A stretch of 64,000 nt of DNA from Caldicellulosiruptor danielii (GTDB lineage Bacteria > Bacillota > Thermoanaerobacteria > Caldicellulosiruptorales > Caldicellulosiruptoraceae): assembly GCF_034343125.1 (NCBI RefSeq), contig NZ_CP139957.1:2474001-2538000 (forward strand), written 5' to 3'. Shown here one piece after another: positions 22,586-30,688 of this stretch. The translations under genes were made by a program, and so were the position numbers. The number at the start of each line of letters is the position of its first letter. The first letter of the stretch is position 1. The notes below the pieces were generated by a model that was given only the letters and a program-made list of their open reading frames with translations, searched no databases and was not told the DNA's origin.

Positions 22586-23539
22586 ATGGAAAAGGCTGCA
22601 ACAAAGCATTTTCAGCCAAGCAGATGGCAGGAGCTAAAAAAAGACCTCATACGAAACAAAAGCCTCTATATAATGCTTATCCCTGTTGTTGCATACTATT
22701 TTATCTTTCACTACATCCCAATGTACGGTCTACAGATAGCTTTTAAAGACTTCACACCAGCAAAAGGTATCTGGGGCAGCCCATGGGTTGGACTTGAAAA
22801 GTTTAAAGAATTTTTTGTCTATGACAGCTTTTATGTGTGGAGAATAATCCGAAACACAATACTTATAAACGTCTACGACCTCATATTTGGCTTTCCTGCA
22901 CCAATAATTTTTGCACTGCTTTTAAATGAAATTAAAAACAGCATATACAAAAGAACTCTTCAGACAGTAAGTTACATGCCACACTTTATATCAACTGTTG
23001 TCATTGTTGGTATGATCATGGACTTTTTCTCAAGAGATGGTCTTATAAACCAGATTTTGAAATCTCTTGGTATTTTATCAGAACCAATCTCCTTCATGAC
23101 AGAACCTGGCTGGTTCAGACCCTTGTATGTTGGCTCAGGTATCTGGCAAAACCTCGGCTGGGGTTCGATTGTGTACTTGGCCGCAATCTCAAACATCGAC
23201 CCACAGCTATATGAAGCAGCACTTATAGATGGTGCAGGAAGGTTCAGACAGGCACTTTATGTTACAATACCTGGAATACTGCCAACAATTGTCATTATGT
23301 TTCTCTTGAGAGTTGGCCATATGATGAACGTCGGGTTTGAAAAGGTATTTTTGATGTACAATCCTCTAACATACGAGACTGCTGACGTTATTTCAACATA
23401 TGTATACAGGAAAGGTCTATTGGAGATGGACTACAGCTACGGTGCAGCAGTTGGGCTTTTTAACTCTGTTATCAATTTCTTGCTGGTTGTATTTTCTAAT
23501 AAGATTGCTAAAAAACTTACAGAGACATCGCTGTGGTAA
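22586..23539 (+). CDS. Sugar ABC transporter permease (LplB-like)
   Basis: This 317-residue membrane protein has six helices. The first segment is SLYIMLIPVVAYYFIFHYIP, followed by the periplasmic PMYGLQIAFKDFTPAKGIWG signature of LplB/YtcP-type permeases. The cytoplasmic EAA loop, which docks the ATPase, reads EAALIDGAGRFRQALYVTIP. GAGGAGG precedes the ATG. It pairs with the next gene as a heterodimeric channel. No ATPase gene is present, as in most CUT1 operons, which share an MsmK-type ATPase encoded elsewhere. Confidence 0.93.
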   Translation: MEKAATKHFQPSRWQELKKDLIRNKSLYIMLIPVVAYYFIFHYIPMYGLQIAFKDFTPAKGIWGSPWVGLEKFKEFFVYDSFYVWRIIRNTILINVYDLIFGFPAPIIFALLLNEIKNSIYKRTLQTVSYMPHFISTVVIVGMIMDFFSRDGLINQILKSLGILSEPISFMTEPGWFRPLYVGSGIWQNLGWGSIVYLAAISNIDPQLYEAALIDGAGRFRQALYVTIPGILPTIVIMFLLRVGHMMNVGFEKVFLMYNPLTYETADVISTYVYRKGLLEMDYSYGAAVGLFNSVINFLLVVFSNKIAKKLTETSLW

Positions 23540-23561
23540 GAAAAAGGAGTGAGTTTGCAAA

Positions 23562-24446
23562 ATGAAGATAAGAAAAAGCCCAGGTGAGATAATATTTGAT
23601 ACATTTAACTATATATTCTTAGGCTTTCTTTGCTTTACAATGTTGTATCCTATGCTATATGTCATTTTTGCATCGTTCAGCAATCCTATAAAGCTCATGG
23701 CATACAGAGGACCGCTGTTGCGACCGCTTGAATTCTCGACAGAAGCATACAAGCTACTTCTTAGCTACCCAATGATATGGATAGGGTATAAAAACACACT
23801 TATATACGTTGTTGTTGGAACGGCGATAAATATTCTTCTTACCACAATGGGCGGGTATGTCCTGTCAAGAAAAAATTTGAAACTCAAAAACCCTGTGATG
23901 TTCTTTATAGCATTCACCATGTACTTTAGCGGTGGAATGATTCCAACATACCTGCTTGTTCAGTCACTTGGGATGATAGACACAATCTGGGCAATGATGA
24001 TACCAGGGGCTATCTCCACAACAAACCTCATCATAATGAGAACAGGATTTCATTCTGTGCCAGACAGCTTGGAAGAGTCTGCAAGGATAGATGGAGCAGG
24101 GGACTGGACTATACTTTTTAGAATTATGATACCACTTGCAATGCCGATGATAGCGGTAATGATCTTGTTTTATGCAGTAGGGCACTGGAACGCATTTTTC
24201 AATGCAATTATATACCTGCGTTCAAGAGAACTTTATCCTCTCCAGCTTGTTTTGAGAGAGATACTAATTATGAGCAGCACTGAGAACATGACAACAGGAA
24301 TTTCTGATGCATCTGACAGGTTTGCAGTGACAGAGCTTATCAAATACGCTGCAATTGTTGTGTCTACAGTGCCGATACTTTGTATATATCCATTTTTGCA
24401 AAAGTATTTTGTCAAAGGTGTCATGATTGGGGCTATTAAAGAATAA
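23562..24446 (+). CDS. Sugar ABC transporter permease (LplC-like)
   Basis: This 294-residue protein has six membrane helices with the second-permease signature FASFSNPIKLMAYRGP. Its EAA loop is ESARIDGAGDWTILFRIMIP. It ends in YFVKGVMIGAIKE, the usual end of LplC/YtcP permeases. It lies 22 bp after the first permease and has an AAAGGAG site. With that partner it forms the transmembrane pore for an oligosaccharide delivered by the upstream binding protein. Confidence 0.93.
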   Translation: MKIRKSPGEIIFDTFNYIFLGFLCFTMLYPMLYVIFASFSNPIKLMAYRGPLLRPLEFSTEAYKLLLSYPMIWIGYKNTLIYVVVGTAINILLTTMGGYVLSRKNLKLKNPVMFFIAFTMYFSGGMIPTYLLVQSLGMIDTIWAMMIPGAISTTNLIIMRTGFHSVPDSLEESARIDGAGDWTILFRIMIPLAMPMIAVMILFYAVGHWNAFFNAIIYLRSRELYPLQLVLREILIMSSTENMTTGISDASDRFAVTELIKYAAIVVSTVPILCIYPFLQKYFVKGVMIGAIKE

Positions 24447-24453
24447 TAGTTTG

Positions 24454-24462
24454 TGGTATAAT
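24454..24462 (+). promoter_or_regulatory. Extended -10 promoter ahead of the TIM-barrel gene
   Basis: TGGTATAAT lies 41 bp before the start of the isomerase/epimerase gene. The -35 region is weak. The same nonamer occurs ahead of dinB, the transketolase-like gene and the PIN gene. Confidence 0.45.
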
Positions 24463-24502
24463 TAAATAAACTTAAACAAAAGAAAAGTGGGGCAAAATCA
24501 AT

Positions 24503-25270
24503 ATGAAAAAAGATAAAATAGCTGCGCAGCTGTACACTTTGCGTGAATTTTTAAAAACTGAAAAGGACATTTACTACAGCCTCAAAAGGGTAAGTGAAAT
24601 CGGGTTTCAGGCTGTCCAGATCTCTGGTATTGGAAAGATCGAACCAAAAAGACTAAAAGAAATCTGTGATGAGTTTAACCTTAAAATCTGTGCAACCCAT
24701 ATACCTTTTGAAAGGCTTAAAACCGAACTTGACAAGGTTGTACAAGAACACAAAATTCTGGAATGTTCTCATATTGCAATACCCTCTGCACCTTCTGAGT
24801 ACAGGTCTGAAGAGGGTGCCTTGATGTTTGCTTTAGCGTGCAATGAAATTGGAAAAAAGCTTAAAGAGGAAGGAATTACTCTTTCGTACCACAACCACAG
24901 TTTTGAATTTAAAAAATATAACTCAAAGACATGGTTTGAGATACTGATTGAAAATTCAAGCCCAGAATATCTTATGATTGAAATTGATACGTACTGGGTT
25001 CAGTTTGCGGGGGCAAACCCTGAAAAGTGGATAAGAAGCTTGGAAGGCAGAATTCCTCTTGTCCATTTAAAAGACATGGGAATGTTAGAAGATTTTAAGC
25101 AAACCATGTTTGAAGTCGGATATGGCAACTTGGACTGGGACGGGATAATAGCTTCTTGTAATGAGGCAGGAGTAGAATGGTATATTATAGAGCAAGATGT
25201 ATGCCACCGCTCACCTTTTGAAAGTCTTAAGATGAGCTTTGATTTTCTTACAAAAAATTATGTTGATTGA
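24503..25270 (+). CDS. Sugar phosphate isomerase/epimerase family TIM-barrel protein
   Basis: This 255-residue protein has the xylose-isomerase-like (AP endonuclease 2) TIM-barrel fold. It starts KIAAQLYTLREFLKTEKDIY and continues with GFQAVQISGIG, the strand LSYHNHSFEFKKYNSKTWFE and VHLKDMG. The metal ligands expected from the family (E, D, H, E) match EIDTYWVQFAG, LVHLKDMG and the final IIEQDVC. Relatives are inositol or ketose 3-epimerases/isomerases and dehydratases. It follows the transporter genes, so it probably processes the imported sugar. The exact reaction is unknown. Confidence 0.85.
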   Translation: MKKDKIAAQLYTLREFLKTEKDIYYSLKRVSEIGFQAVQISGIGKIEPKRLKEICDEFNLKICATHIPFERLKTELDKVVQEHKILECSHIAIPSAPSEYRSEEGALMFALACNEIGKKLKEEGITLSYHNHSFEFKKYNSKTWFEILIENSSPEYLMIEIDTYWVQFAGANPEKWIRSLEGRIPLVHLKDMGMLEDFKQTMFEVGYGNLDWDGIIASCNEAGVEWYIIEQDVCHRSPFESLKMSFDFLTKNYVD

Positions 25271-25289
25271 CTCTATCTACATGCAAAAT

Positions 25290-25334
25290 AACGGCCTGAG
25301 AATTTGCTGCAAATTCTCAAGCCGTTTGTTTTTA
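25290..25334. terminator. Terminator between convergent sugar genes
   Basis: AACGGC (25290-25295) and TGAGAATTTGC pair with GCAAATTCTCA and GCCGTT (to 25326), about 17 bp in total, followed by TTTGTTTTTA. It can act in both directions. Confidence 0.85.
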
Positions 25335-25359
25335 TATATTATATAGATAATTATTATAA

Positions 25360-26469
25360 TTACAAATTGCAAAACCCTTTTCCTTTTATCTTTTCAATCT
25401 CTTTTAAAACCTCCTCATCACTTTCAAGAGGAAGTTTTATAGGTTTGCCTGTCAAGCTTGAGAGGTAAATGGCAAGTATAATTTCAACAGGATGTCTTCC
25501 TTCCTCAGCAGGGATAAGTGGTTTTGTCCCGGTTTTTATAGCATTTATTACATCTCTGTACTGTCTTACATGTCCTTCTTCTTTGATGGCAGCAGAAGAT
25601 GCACCAACAGGACCTTTATCCTCCTTTTTGTAACTCTCCAAATACTCTTTCTCAAACCCATCTTTGAAGTAAAGACTTTCAAGCTGGGTGTTAATAGCAA
25701 TTGCAGAACCATGTTCTCCAAAAATCTCAAGTCTTGTTTCAAAACCGGGATATGCACTTGTTGTCCCAACTATTTCGCCAATTGCACCATTTTCAAACTT
25801 GACTGCTGCAACAGCACCATCTTCAACCTCTATTCGCTTATGTGCTCTTGTTGTGCAGTATGCATACACCTCTACCACCTTTCCAATAATCCACTGAATC
25901 ATGTCTATATAGTGTATAGATTGGTTCATGAGCGCACCGCCACCGTCCAAGTTCCATGTCCCACGCCAGCTACCGCTGTCATAATATTCCTGAGACCTGT
26001 ACCATTTAGTGTAGCTTGTTGCTAAGACAATATTCCCAAATTTGCCTTCTGCTGTAAGTCTTTTTAAAAGCTGCATACAATCGCTGTACCTGTGCTGAGA
26101 AATTATAGAAATCACCACGTTGTTCCTGTTTTGAGCTTCTATTATTCTGTTAGCTTTAGACAATGTTATATCCATTGGCTTTTCAACAATAACATGTTTT
26201 TTGCTATCGGCTGCTAAAACTGCCATATCAGCGTGCATACCTGAAGGTGTGCAGATAGATACAACGTCAATCTCAGGGTCAAGAAGCATCTTTTCATAGT
26301 CAGTATATATCTTTTTTACACCAAAATCCTGGGCAAGTTTCCTGGCTTTATCTTCTACAATGTCGCACACCGCAACAAGTTCTGCATCGCTCGAAAGAGC
26401 TGAGATAGCCGATGCGTGTGTTTTTGATATAACCCCACAGCCCGCAATTGCAAACTTAAGTTTAGACAT
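25360..26469 (-). CDS. Gfo/Idh/MocA-family oxidoreductase
   Basis: This 369-residue NAD(P)-dependent sugar dehydrogenase has a Rossmann start (KLKFAIAGCGVISKTHASAI, with GCGVIS as the dinucleotide loop). The catalytic VEKPMD lysine is present, followed by a C-terminal substrate domain with SWRGTWNLDGGGALMNQSIH, whose histidine is the usual second catalytic residue. Such enzymes oxidise or epimerise cyclitols and sugars. GGGGAG precedes the ATG. It lies 3 bp after the next upstream gene, an isomerase/epimerase homologue, forming a two-gene operon convergent with the ABC importer operon. Confidence 0.92.
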   Translation of the reverse strand: MSKLKFAIAGCGVISKTHASAISALSSDAELVAVCDIVEDKARKLAQDFGVKKIYTDYEKMLLDPEIDVVSICTPSGMHADMAVLAADSKKHVIVEKPMDITLSKANRIIEAQNRNNVVISIISQHRYSDCMQLLKRLTAEGKFGNIVLATSYTKWYRSQEYYDSGSWRGTWNLDGGGALMNQSIHYIDMIQWIIGKVVEVYAYCTTRAHKRIEVEDGAVAAVKFENGAIGEIVGTTSAYPGFETRLEIFGEHGSAIAINTQLESLYFKDGFEKEYLESYKKEDKGPVGASSAAIKEEGHVRQYRDVINAIKTGTKPLIPAEEGRHPVEIILAIYLSSLTGKPIKLPLESDEEVLKEIEKIKGKGFCNL

Positions 26470-26472
26470 TTT

Positions 26473-27288
26473 TTAAATCTCCCCTTCCTCATCTATGAGC
26501 TTTTTTATTGCCCTATAAGCCCTCGCAAAGTTTTCAGGTCCACCACCAGGAAGGTTATTGTTAAGATGAGGCTCTATCGATAAAAAACCACAAAAGCCCT
26601 TTTTTTTGAGTGCTTCTATTACATCTTTTACCCTTCCATCACCTTCACCTGCAACAGTGACACTTCCATCTGAAAATTTTGCATCTTTTATGTGCACGTA
26701 CTCAATGTAATCCTTTAAAATCTCAAACGCGTGAGGATAGACCTCTACTTTGCACTGAACAAAATTTGCCGGGTCAAATGTTGCTCTCAAATTTGGTGAG
26801 TTAATTGTGGAAAGGATCTTAAAACACCTTTCAGCACTGCTTCCATATATCTCCTTTTCATTCTCGTGAAGAAGAACAAGATTTTCTCTCTTAGCAATCT
26901 CAGTAAACTTCGAAATCCTTTCAATGACAACATCTGTGTATTTTTCTTCTTCACCCTCTGGAACATAAAACGAAAAGATGCGTATGTACCTTGTTTCAAG
27001 GATGTGAGCAAGCTCTGCGATGTGCATAAAAAGCTCAAGATACTTTTCAAAGTCGCAGTTTACATCAACCTTGCCGATCGGAGACCCTATCGCTGAAACC
27101 TTTATACCATTATCTTTTAACTTTTTTAAAACTTCCCTTGCCTCATTTTCAGTATAGTCAGCAATGTTTTTACCATTTGCAGACCGAAACTCTAAATATT
27201 CAATGTCATATTTTTTCAGAACTTCTATCTGCTCATCCAAACTGTTCGCTATCTCGTCTCCAAATGCTGAGAATACAAATTTATACAT
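26473..27288 (-). CDS. Sugar phosphate isomerase/epimerase family TIM-barrel protein
   Basis: This 271-residue AP-endonuclease-2-type TIM-barrel begins MYKFVFSAFGDEIANSLDEQ. It has YLEFRSANGKNIADYT, a central LHENEKEIYGSSAERCFKIL, TFDPANFVQC and the metal-site strands VHIKDAK and GEGDGRV. The E-D-H-E metal ligands are consistent with an isomerase or epimerase. It belongs with the downstream oxidoreductase and is distinct from the paralogue at 24503-25270. Together they suggest a sugar-acid or inositol-like catabolic branch, though the substrate is not defined. Confidence 0.87.
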   Translation of the reverse strand: MYKFVFSAFGDEIANSLDEQIEVLKKYDIEYLEFRSANGKNIADYTENEAREVLKKLKDNGIKVSAIGSPIGKVDVNCDFEKYLELFMHIAELAHILETRYIRIFSFYVPEGEEEKYTDVVIERISKFTEIAKRENLVLLHENEKEIYGSSAERCFKILSTINSPNLRATFDPANFVQCKVEVYPHAFEILKDYIEYVHIKDAKFSDGSVTVAGEGDGRVKDVIEALKKKGFCGFLSIEPHLNNNLPGGGPENFARAYRAIKKLIDEEGEI

Positions 27289-27447
27289 CTTCTCACCATA
27301 CCCCCTTGTTCAAGTTACATTTGACACAAATCCAAAGTGAAGAGTCAATATGAAAACGGTTAAAAAATTGGGATTAAGAAAAATTTTTTGTTTTTGTGTG
27401 TTTTTGAATATATTTTACACCTATTAATTTTTATTTTCAACAACAAA

Positions 27448-27482
27448 ACCAAAAAAAATGCTGGCAAAATTATGCCAGCGTT
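27448..27482 (-). terminator. Terminator of the mbl-flagellar gene cluster
   Basis: On the minus strand GCTGGCA (27479-27473) pairs with TGCCAGC (27466-27460), followed by a run of eight T. Confidence 0.8.
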
Positions 27483-27483
27483 T

Positions 27484-27834
27484 TTATTCTTCTTTGAATT
27501 TATATTCATTTTCAATCCTCTTTATCATCGAATCATACAAAAGCTTGGAAAGGCCTATTCCACCTTGTTTTGAAGCCTTTTTTGAAACCTCGTCAACAAA
27601 CATGTCGTTAAAAATATCATCTGCAATACTTTCTTGAAAAAGACCACCTTTGGGAATTGACTTTTGCATCTGTTTAAAAATGGCCGACAGCATGATAGCT
27701 TCAAATTCCTCACAAGCCTCTTTTAGCTTTTGTTTGTCTTTCTCAGAATACGCTTTTTCAAGCTTGTCTATTATAGAATTATCTATCGCCTTCTGATAAC
27801 CCGCCTGAATATTAATGCTCGGTATCCTGTTCAT
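27484..27834 (-). CDS. Rod-binding protein, FlgJ N-terminal-domain type
   Basis: This 116-residue protein corresponds to the rod-binding domain of FlgJ without the muramidase domain. It has the pattern LKEACEEFEAIMLSAIFKQM, QKSIPKGGLF and IFNDMFVDEVSKKASKQGGI near its end, then GLSKLLYDSM. In flagellar assembly this domain caps the growing rod. It lies 24 bp after the FlhP-like gene in the same operon. AGGGGCAGGT precedes the ATG. Confidence 0.85.
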   Translation of the reverse strand: MNRIPSINIQAGYQKAIDNSIIDKLEKAYSEKDKQKLKEACEEFEAIMLSAIFKQMQKSIPKGGLFQESIADDIFNDMFVDEVSKKASKQGGIGLSKLLYDSMIKRIENEYKFKEE

Positions 27835-27858
27835 TGATAACTACCTGCCCCTATTCAT

Positions 27859-28662
27859 TTATCTCTTCAGGTTGTTTGCCATAGAGAGCATATCGTCAGC
27901 TGTTTGGATAGCCTTGGAATTGATCTCATACGCTCTTTGGGCAATAATTAGCTTTACCATTTCATCAACAACCTGTACATTCGACATCTCGAGGAATCCC
28001 TGAAGTATTCTACTCTTTGGACCTTCTGTCTCCTCTTCAGAAACAGGGTCGCCAGATGCAGCAGAGACGTTGTACAGGTTTTTGCCTTCTGCCAAAAGTC
28101 CTTGAGGATTTATAAACCTCACTATTTTGATTTTAAAACCTGAATCCTGGATTTGACCTTCTGCATCTTTGTAAGTTATTCTTCCTGTTTCATCTATTGT
28201 GATACTTGAAATTGCAGTCTCTGGAAGAACAATCTCGGTGTCGCCCTCTGCTAAAACTGGATATCCATCTGAGGTCACAAGTTTTATCTGTCCCTCAACG
28301 TTAGAAACCTTAAAACTACCATCTCTTGTATATCTTGGACCGTTAGGGGTTAATACCACAAAAAATCCTTCCCCCTGAATTGCCAAATCAAGTGGGTTTT
28401 CAGTCCTCTCCAAGTTACCTTCTGAAAAGCTCTTTGTAATAGCAGAGATTGTCACGCCATGACCTATTTGGAGACTTACAGGTTTTCCGTCACCTGCAAC
28501 AACATCTGCACGCGACAAAGTCTCATACAAAAGATCTTTAAACTCAGCCTTGTCTTTTTTGAAAGCTGTTGTATTCACATTTGCAAGATTATTTGATATG
28601 ATATCAACATTTGTCTGCTGTGCTTTCATACCCAGGGCAGCAGAATAAAGTGCTCTCATCAT
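27859..28662 (-). CDS. flhP: Flagellar basal-body rod protein, FlgG/FlhP-like
   Basis: This 267-residue protein has the rod/hook N-terminal motif MRALYSAALGMKAQQTNVDI and SNNLANVNTTAFKKDKAEF. The FlgG body follows (LDLAIQGEGFFVVLTPNGPR, then YTRDGSFKV). The C-terminal rod helix is FLEMSNVQVVDEMVKLIIAQ ending in RAYEINSKAI. It polymerises in the distal rod outside the membrane. It follows the FlhO-like gene and mbl in the order known from B. subtilis (mbl-flhO-flhP), the basis for the symbol. Confidence 0.88.
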   Translation of the reverse strand: MMRALYSAALGMKAQQTNVDIISNNLANVNTTAFKKDKAEFKDLLYETLSRADVVAGDGKPVSLQIGHGVTISAITKSFSEGNLERTENPLDLAIQGEGFFVVLTPNGPRYTRDGSFKVSNVEGQIKLVTSDGYPVLAEGDTEIVLPETAISSITIDETGRITYKDAEGQIQDSGFKIKIVRFINPQGLLAEGKNLYNVSAASGDPVSEEETEGPKSRILQGFLEMSNVQVVDEMVKLIIAQRAYEINSKAIQTADDMLSMANNLKR

Positions 28663-28717
28663 CTTATCTCTTTTCCTCCTTTTACCTTCCTAATTCTTTT
28701 CGCAAGTTATATCCTGA

Positions 28718-29485
28718 CTACTTTCTTGCAATCTCACTTACTGCCTTTTGCAATGTCTCATCATGAATGGTAAACGCCTTCTGGTTTGCTTCATACGCCC
28801 GAAGCACATTTATCATATTGACCATCTCTTGAACAGAATTTACATTTGAGCCTTCCAGATATCCCTGAAGGATTTTACCTGAAAATGGTATTTGCTGTGC
28901 AGTAGCATCTGCTTCAAAGAGGTTGTTGCCAAGCTTGCGAAGAAGCATTTTATCCTGAAAATCAACAACTCTGAGCCTGTCAACAAATCTCCCATCCTGA
29001 TAAATATTTCCCTGCTCGTCTATTCTTATTTGCCCGTGATTTTGAAGGACAATTCTTCCATTCTGCCCAAGGACATAAAAACCATCAAGTGTTACAAGCT
29101 CTCCCCGTGAATTTAAAGTAAACGCACCGTTTCTGGTATAAAGGGCTTGCTGACCACCTTGGCCTCCTGGCACTTCCACAGCAAAAAAACCATTTCCTCT
29201 TATTGCTAAGTTCAAAGGTTCATCTGTTTTTATGTAAAGTCCCTGGGAAAAATCACTCACAATCCTTGACACATCAGCACCTAAGGACATATACCCTATT
29301 GCATTGTCAGGCGAAGAAGGTTTGTCGTATATCCTGTAGACAAGCATGTTTCTGAAACTTTCAACCTGCGCAACATCTCTTTTAAAACCGGTTGTGCTCA
29401 CATTTGCCACATTGTTTGCTGTTATATCCATAAGTTTTTGATTCAAAATCATCCCCGACGCCGATGTGTAAATCCCTCTAATCAT
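28718..29485 (-). CDS. flhO: Flagellar basal-body rod protein, FlgF/FlhO-like
   Basis: This 255-residue protein starts MIRGIYTSASGMILNQKLMD, and ITANNVANVSTTGFKRD is the flagellar rod motif. The central part has EPLNLAIRGNGFFAVEVPGG. It ends with LEGSNVNSVQEMVNMINVLR AYEANQKAF-type C-terminal helices. I start at 29485, where GGAGATTGTAAGG precedes the ATG; a longer in-frame reading to 29587 enters mbl and lacks a ribosome site. It lies 17 bp after the mbl stop. Confidence 0.87.
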   Translation of the reverse strand: MIRGIYTSASGMILNQKLMDITANNVANVSTTGFKRDVAQVESFRNMLVYRIYDKPSSPDNAIGYMSLGADVSRIVSDFSQGLYIKTDEPLNLAIRGNGFFAVEVPGGQGGQQALYTRNGAFTLNSRGELVTLDGFYVLGQNGRIVLQNHGQIRIDEQGNIYQDGRFVDRLRVVDFQDKMLLRKLGNNLFEADATAQQIPFSGKILQGYLEGSNVNSVQEMVNMINVLRAYEANQKAFTIHDETLQKAVSEIARK

Positions 29486-29502
29486 CCTTACAATCTCCTT
29501 TT

Positions 29503-30522
29503 TTACCTGACTCTTGGATCTTTTATAAGACTTGCTTCCAAAACATCTAAGGCCTCTAACGCTTTCCCTGTTCCAAGCGCAACGCACGACACAGGGTCAT
29601 CAGCAATCCTTGTTGGAATTCCTGTCTTTTCAGAGATAAGCTTGTCAAGCCCCCATAAAAGGCTTCCTCCGCCTGTCATCACTATCCCAGTTGAGGTAAT
29701 GTCTGCTGCAAGTTCAGGTGGTGTGTTCTCCAAAACCCTGTGCACAGCTTCAATTATAGCAGAAATAGGCTCTTCTAATGCTAAAAGCATCTCGTCAGAT
29801 GTGACTGTTATTGTCTTTGGAAGACCTGTCAAAAGACTTCTTCCTCGCACTTCCATTGCTTCAGTCTTTGGTTTTTTGTAAGCACATCCAATGTTTATCT
29901 TCAGCTCCTCTGCTGTTCTTTCGCCAATTGCAACACTGTGCTTCTTTCTTATATATCGGATAATTGCTTCATCAAATTTATCCCCTGCAACTTTAATCGA
30001 TTCGCTGACAACTGCTCCTCCAAGAGAAATCACCGCAATGTCTGTTGTTCCGCCGCCGATATCAATAACCATGCAGCCTACCGGTCTTGATATATCAAGT
30101 CCTGCACCGATAGCTGCTGCAATTGGCTCTTCTATTAAAAATGTTTGCTTTGCACCTGCTTCGTATGTTGCATCTAAAACTGCTCTTTTTTCAACCTCTG
30201 TAACTCCGGATGGCACACACACAACAACCCTCGGTTTGAAAAATACCCTCTTACCCAGTACCTTCCCCAAAAAATATTTTAGCATTGCCTCTGTAACTTC
30301 ATAGTCTGAAATGACACCGTCACGAAGGGGTCTTACTGCCACGATATTGCCCGGTGTTCTTCCAATCATGCGTCTTGCTTCTTCTCCAACTGCCAAAATC
30401 TGTTTTCTTGTCTGTTCTATTGCAACAACTGATGGTTCTCTCAAAACTATACCCTTTCCTTTCACATACACCAAAACTGTTGCTGTACCCAAATCTATTC
30501 CTATATCTGTTCCAAACGCCAT
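29503..30522 (-). CDS. mbl: MreB-family cell-shape actin homologue (Mbl)
   Basis: This 339-residue protein is a bacterial actin. It has the phosphate-1 motif IGIDLGTATVLVYVKGKGIV with REPSVVAI, the phosphate-2 motif VIDIGGGTTDIAVISLGG and the adenosine motif GIVMTGGGSLLWGLD. MreB/Mbl filaments guide lateral wall synthesis under the membrane. The link to flhO/flhP copies the B. subtilis mbl locus, hence mbl rather than mreB. An AAAGGATAGGG site precedes the ATG. Confidence 0.92.
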   Translation of the reverse strand: MAFGTDIGIDLGTATVLVYVKGKGIVLREPSVVAIEQTRKQILAVGEEARRMIGRTPGNIVAVRPLRDGVISDYEVTEAMLKYFLGKVLGKRVFFKPRVVVCVPSGVTEVEKRAVLDATYEAGAKQTFLIEEPIAAAIGAGLDISRPVGCMVIDIGGGTTDIAVISLGGAVVSESIKVAGDKFDEAIIRYIRKKHSVAIGERTAEELKINIGCAYKKPKTEAMEVRGRSLLTGLPKTITVTSDEMLLALEEPISAIIEAVHRVLENTPPELAADITSTGIVMTGGGSLLWGLDKLISEKTGIPTRIADDPVSCVALGTGKALEALDVLEASLIKDPRVR

Positions 30523-30620
30523 AACGCCGCCCTATCCTTTCTATTTTTCTTTTTTGTAAATATACCTTAAATATATTTTAATTTTTAATTTGCATATTTT
30601 CAATGAATTTTATATACATT

Positions 30621-30679
30621 TTTTTTTAAAACGAAAAGGCTTTTGCCTCACCTGCATTTGAATTTTCGGCAAAAGCCTT
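30621..30679 (-). terminator. Terminator of the S41 protease gene
   Basis: AAGGCTTTTGCC (30636-30647) and GGCAAAAGCCTT (30668-30679) form a perfect 12-bp stem; on the minus strand a T/A-rich run with TTTT follows. The gene-free gap 30523-30688 contains nothing else notable. Confidence 0.8.
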
Positions 30680-30688
30680 ATAAATTTT

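Noticed and set aside
22972-23196. Antisense ORFs inside transporter and enzyme genes
   Set aside because: They are frame shadows of well-supported genes with no independent start signals.
29486-29587. Longer N-terminus of the FlhO-like protein
   Set aside because: The extra 34 codons lie inside mbl, are basic and not rod-like; the ATG at 29485 has a ribosome site and the conserved start.
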